This document shows, piece by piece, positions 6,073 through 7,722 of a DNA stretch of 7,722 nt (position 1 is the stretch's first letter; each line of letters starts with the position of its first letter). The translations under genes were made by a program, and so were the position numbers. The stretch is from an uncultured Ignavibacteriota bacterium (GTDB lineage Bacteria > Bacteroidota > Ignavibacteria > Tepidaquicellales > Tepidaquicellaceae): the NCBI GenBank assembly GCA_937959065.1, contig CALGOI010000291.1, positions 1 through 7,722 on the forward strand. Reading direction: 5' to 3'. The notes below the pieces were generated by a model. The model was not told where the DNA came from. It did not search any database and worked only from the letters and a program-made list of their open reading frames with translations.

Positions 6073-6996
6073 TTAATTACCATCATCGTCATCATCTTTC
6101 TTTCCATCTGGTTTAACGGGTTTGGGAGTCAGCTTTTTATCGTTCTTTTTATTATTCTTTTTGTCATTGCCATCATTCTGACTACCGTCATCGCTGTCAG
6201 GTATCTGTGGAGTCGGTTTATTATTATCCGGTTCTATATTTATACCGGTAGTATCTAATTCAGGTAAATCTTCGGTTTCGAGTACTCTCTTCTTAGAAAT
6301 GAAAAGATCGACAGCCGTTGTTTCATTTGCCGACTTGTCTTTCTTTGGATACTGGTCTAGAACTTTACCAGGTGTAACATCACTGCTTGCCTGGTATGTG
6401 ATCTTACCGATCTTAAGTTTAGAATCTATTATGATCTTCCTTGCTTCATCAAGCGTCTTTCCGATAAGATCAGGTACCCTTAGTGAACCGATCTCAGGAC
6501 CGTTACTTACAATCAGATCTATCTGAGAATTTCTCTTCACTTTACTTCCGGGTTGTATTATCTGCGATATAATTGTTTCATCCGGAAACTCATTTGAAAA
6601 TTTCGATACAACATCACCTATCTCTAATCCCCTCTGTTCTAATGTAAATCTTGCATCTCTTAGTGTTCTTCCCGTAAGCTTAGGTACCTCTATCAACTGT
6701 TCACCGCCGCACGGATATAAATAGATCCTTCGGCCTACTTTTACATGCTGTCCGGGTGGTGGATTCTGATCGAGTATCATTCCAATTGGCTTCGTCTCAT
6801 CATACCTGTTCTCACCCTGCTTCACTTCAAGTCCTGCTTCCTCTATAGTCCTTTTTGCATCCCTGAAATTCATCCCGGTAACATTTGGTACTTCAACGGT
6901 TTCCGATTGCTTTACATATAATGGCATTAAAACGTTATTGAATAGGAAAAATAACACAAATAACGCTCCGAATATTATTCCTAGTTTCTTTATCAT
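6073..6996 (-). CDS. Membrane-anchored protein with three PASTA repeats
   Basis: It encodes 307 residues: a short basic N-terminus (MIKK), one membrane helix (about 5-27), then three PASTA domains at roughly 32-97, 99-166 and 170-235. Each begins with the typical VPNVTGMNFRDAK, VPKLTGRTLRDAR or VPDLIGKTLDEAR and contains the QNPPPGQHVKVG-type turn. The topology places the repeats in the periplasm. PASTA domains elsewhere bind peptidoglycan or beta-lactams or act as spacers in Ser/Thr kinases and PBP2x; here there is no kinase or penicillin-binding domain. Residues 237-307 are a disordered, charged tail rich in Asp, Asn, Pro and Lys, ending in five aspartates and GN. The stand-alone form is common in Bacteroidota and relatives, but its job is not established. 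ATG at 6996 starts the signal-anchor; no Shine-Dalgarno site is visible. A terminator follows, so it is transcribed separately from rpe or with partial readthrough. Confidence 0.9.
   Translation of the reverse strand: MIKKLGIIFGALFVLFFLFNNVLMPLYVKQSETVEVPNVTGMNFRDAKRTIEEAGLEVKQGENRYDETKPIGMILDQNPPPGQHVKVGRRIYLYPCGGEQLIEVPKLTGRTLRDARFTLEQRGLEIGDVVSKFSNEFPDETIISQIIQPGSKVKRNSQIDLIVSNGPEIGSLRVPDLIGKTLDEARKIIIDSKLKIGKITYQASSDVTPGKVLDQYPKKDKSANETTAVDLFISKKRVLETEDLPELDTTGINIEPDNNKPTPQIPDSDDGSQNDGNDKKNNKKNDKKLTPKPVKPDGKKDDDDDGN
6080..6096 (-). repeat. GAT/GAC triplet run coding the poly-Asp end of the PASTA protein
   Basis: Five consecutive Asp codons (residues 301-305) made of GAT GAT GAT/GAC units form a short, imperfect trinucleotide run at the C-terminus. 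Such runs can change length by slippage without shifting the frame. It is part of the charged tail and not a separate element. Confidence 0.6.
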
Positions 6997-7047
6997 GCAA
7001 AAAAATTAATCAACTTTATATTAAAAGAAAACGTAAAAATTAATAAA
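6997..7047. other. AT-rich intergenic gap, possible promoter region for the PASTA gene
   Basis: These 51 bases are almost purely A and T, between the stop of the membrane-protein gene and the ATG of the PASTA gene. On the minus strand they include a TATAAA-like element but no well-spaced -35 partner, and no hairpin. I cannot define a promoter from sequence alone. Confidence 0.35.
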
Positions 7048-7722
7048 TTAATGATTTAACATCTTTTCATAATTCATCCTTACGTTGTTTATTATTAAAC
7101 CATTCGGTTCTTCAGAAAGTTTTCTCTTGTATTCTTTTTCAAACTGAACTTTATCCCCCGAAATTCCCTCTTGCAATCTTTTACCATCATAGAAGAATGA
7201 ATATGGGTCCAGATACTTATAATTATACTTTTCAATTATATCCTGATATTCCGGTTTGTTTTTTACAAACAGAAATGACTTATCATCCCAGAATACCAGC
7301 TTCCATTCATCATTATTTACGAAATACGATACAATTGAGTTTTGCATTTCCTGAGGTATTCTTACCAGATCAGGTGATAAATATATAGCATAATCCACAT
7401 CATACTCATTTAATTTCTGCTCAAACACGGGATGTTTGGTAACAACCGCGTTATACAAGTAATAAATTTCATCATTTAGATTCCTTCTGTCTATAAAATT
7501 CTTTTCTCCTGGAAAATTCCATACCAGGTAACCACCGGTCCCGAAATGATTGAAAACATTGCCGCCTTTTGCAGGAATATCATGCTCCTTCATGAAATTA
7601 AACAAATCTACAGGAATAAAATCCTTATTTATCCCAAACCCCGATATCCTGTAGTACTTAAGATTTTCAAGATATAACTCATTACCGGGAAGTCTTAAAA
7701 CGCAATATATTAACAACACACC
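7048..7722 (-). CDS. C-terminal part of a probable polytopic membrane protein (5' end beyond window)
   Basis: The frame is open through the last base of the window and ends with TAA at 7050-7048; about 224 codons are visible. The first residues (VLLIYCVLRL) look like the end of a membrane helix, and the rest is soluble. The segment FMKEHDIPAKGGNVFNHFGT, followed by GGYLVWNFPGEKNFIDRRNL, resembles the C-terminal domain of large multi-helix membrane proteins, some glycosyltransferase-like, that carry an 'FN-y-wGGYLiW ... FiDgR' pattern. The later part (YAIYLSPDLV, WKLVFWDDKSFLFVK) fits the same extracytoplasmic domain, in which a residue-by-residue 'value of a field' type strand pattern recurs. 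The catalytic N-terminal portion is not visible, so no enzyme activity is assigned. The GTG at 7719 is simply the first possible start codon in view and is unlikely to be the true start. Confidence 0.6.
   Translation of the reverse strand, partial: GVLLIYCVLRLPGNELYLENLKYYRISGFGINKDFIPVDLFNFMKEHDIPAKGGNVFNHFGTGGYLVWNFPGEKNFIDRRNLNDEIYYLYNAVVTKHPVFEQKLNEYDVDYAIYLSPDLVRIPQEMQNSIVSYFVNNDEWKLVFWDDKSFLFVKNKPEYQDIIEKYNYKYLDPYSFFYDGKRLQEGISGDKVQFEKEYKRKLSEEPNGLIINNVRMNYEKMLNH

Overview
The window is an AT-rich stretch of bacterial chromosome in which every supported gene reads on the minus strand, so the text below goes from high to low coordinates. The organism looks like a Gram-negative member of the FCB group, probably an Ignavibacteria/Chlorobi-type or other Bacteroidota relative. 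Reasons are the near absence of clear Shine-Dalgarno sites, a stand-alone PASTA protein with no kinase, a signal peptide ending in Ser-Gln, and the type of ChlD-like VWA protein. This placement is inference. No rRNA, tRNA, CRISPR array, insertion sequence or other mobile element was seen, and no gene-free gap exceeds about 75 bases.

Layout: (1) 7722-7048, the C-terminal part of a probable polytopic membrane protein whose start lies outside the window. (2) 6996-6073, a membrane-anchored protein with three PASTA repeats and a charged low-complexity tail, followed by a strong intrinsic terminator at 6013-6048. (3) A tightly packed probable operon from 5998 down to the window edge: rpe (ribulose-phosphate 3-epimerase), the bifunctional NAD(P)HX repair gene nnrE-nnrD, a VanZ-like membrane domain fused to a lipoprotein-like domain, nuoN (complex I subunit N), a VWA-domain protein, and the N-terminus of a secreted protein. 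Junctions in this block are +7, -4, +6, +11 and +6 bases.

The main anomaly is an in-frame TGA at 4194-4192 that splits nnrE-nnrD. Reading frame and conserved motifs continue past it in the same frame to the normal end at 3787. The epimerase half is intact, but the dehydratase half is cut before its TPH-GE and GTGD motifs. It could be a recent nonsense mutation, a base-call error, or a site of readthrough. The second oddity is the VanZ gene: after four predicted membrane helices it carries a textbook lipobox, followed by a beta-rich soluble domain, in one open frame.

Functional themes: NnrE/NnrD repairs hydrated NAD(P)H, and NuoN is a proton-pumping subunit of the NADH-oxidising complex I, so their co-transcription is metabolically plausible. 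Rpe is central pentose-phosphate metabolism. PASTA, VanZ/lipoprotein and the secreted protein belong to the cell envelope. I found no clear evidence for a wholly new system; the candidates for follow-up are the interrupted repair enzyme, the VanZ-lipoprotein fusion and the hairpin directly in front of rpe.
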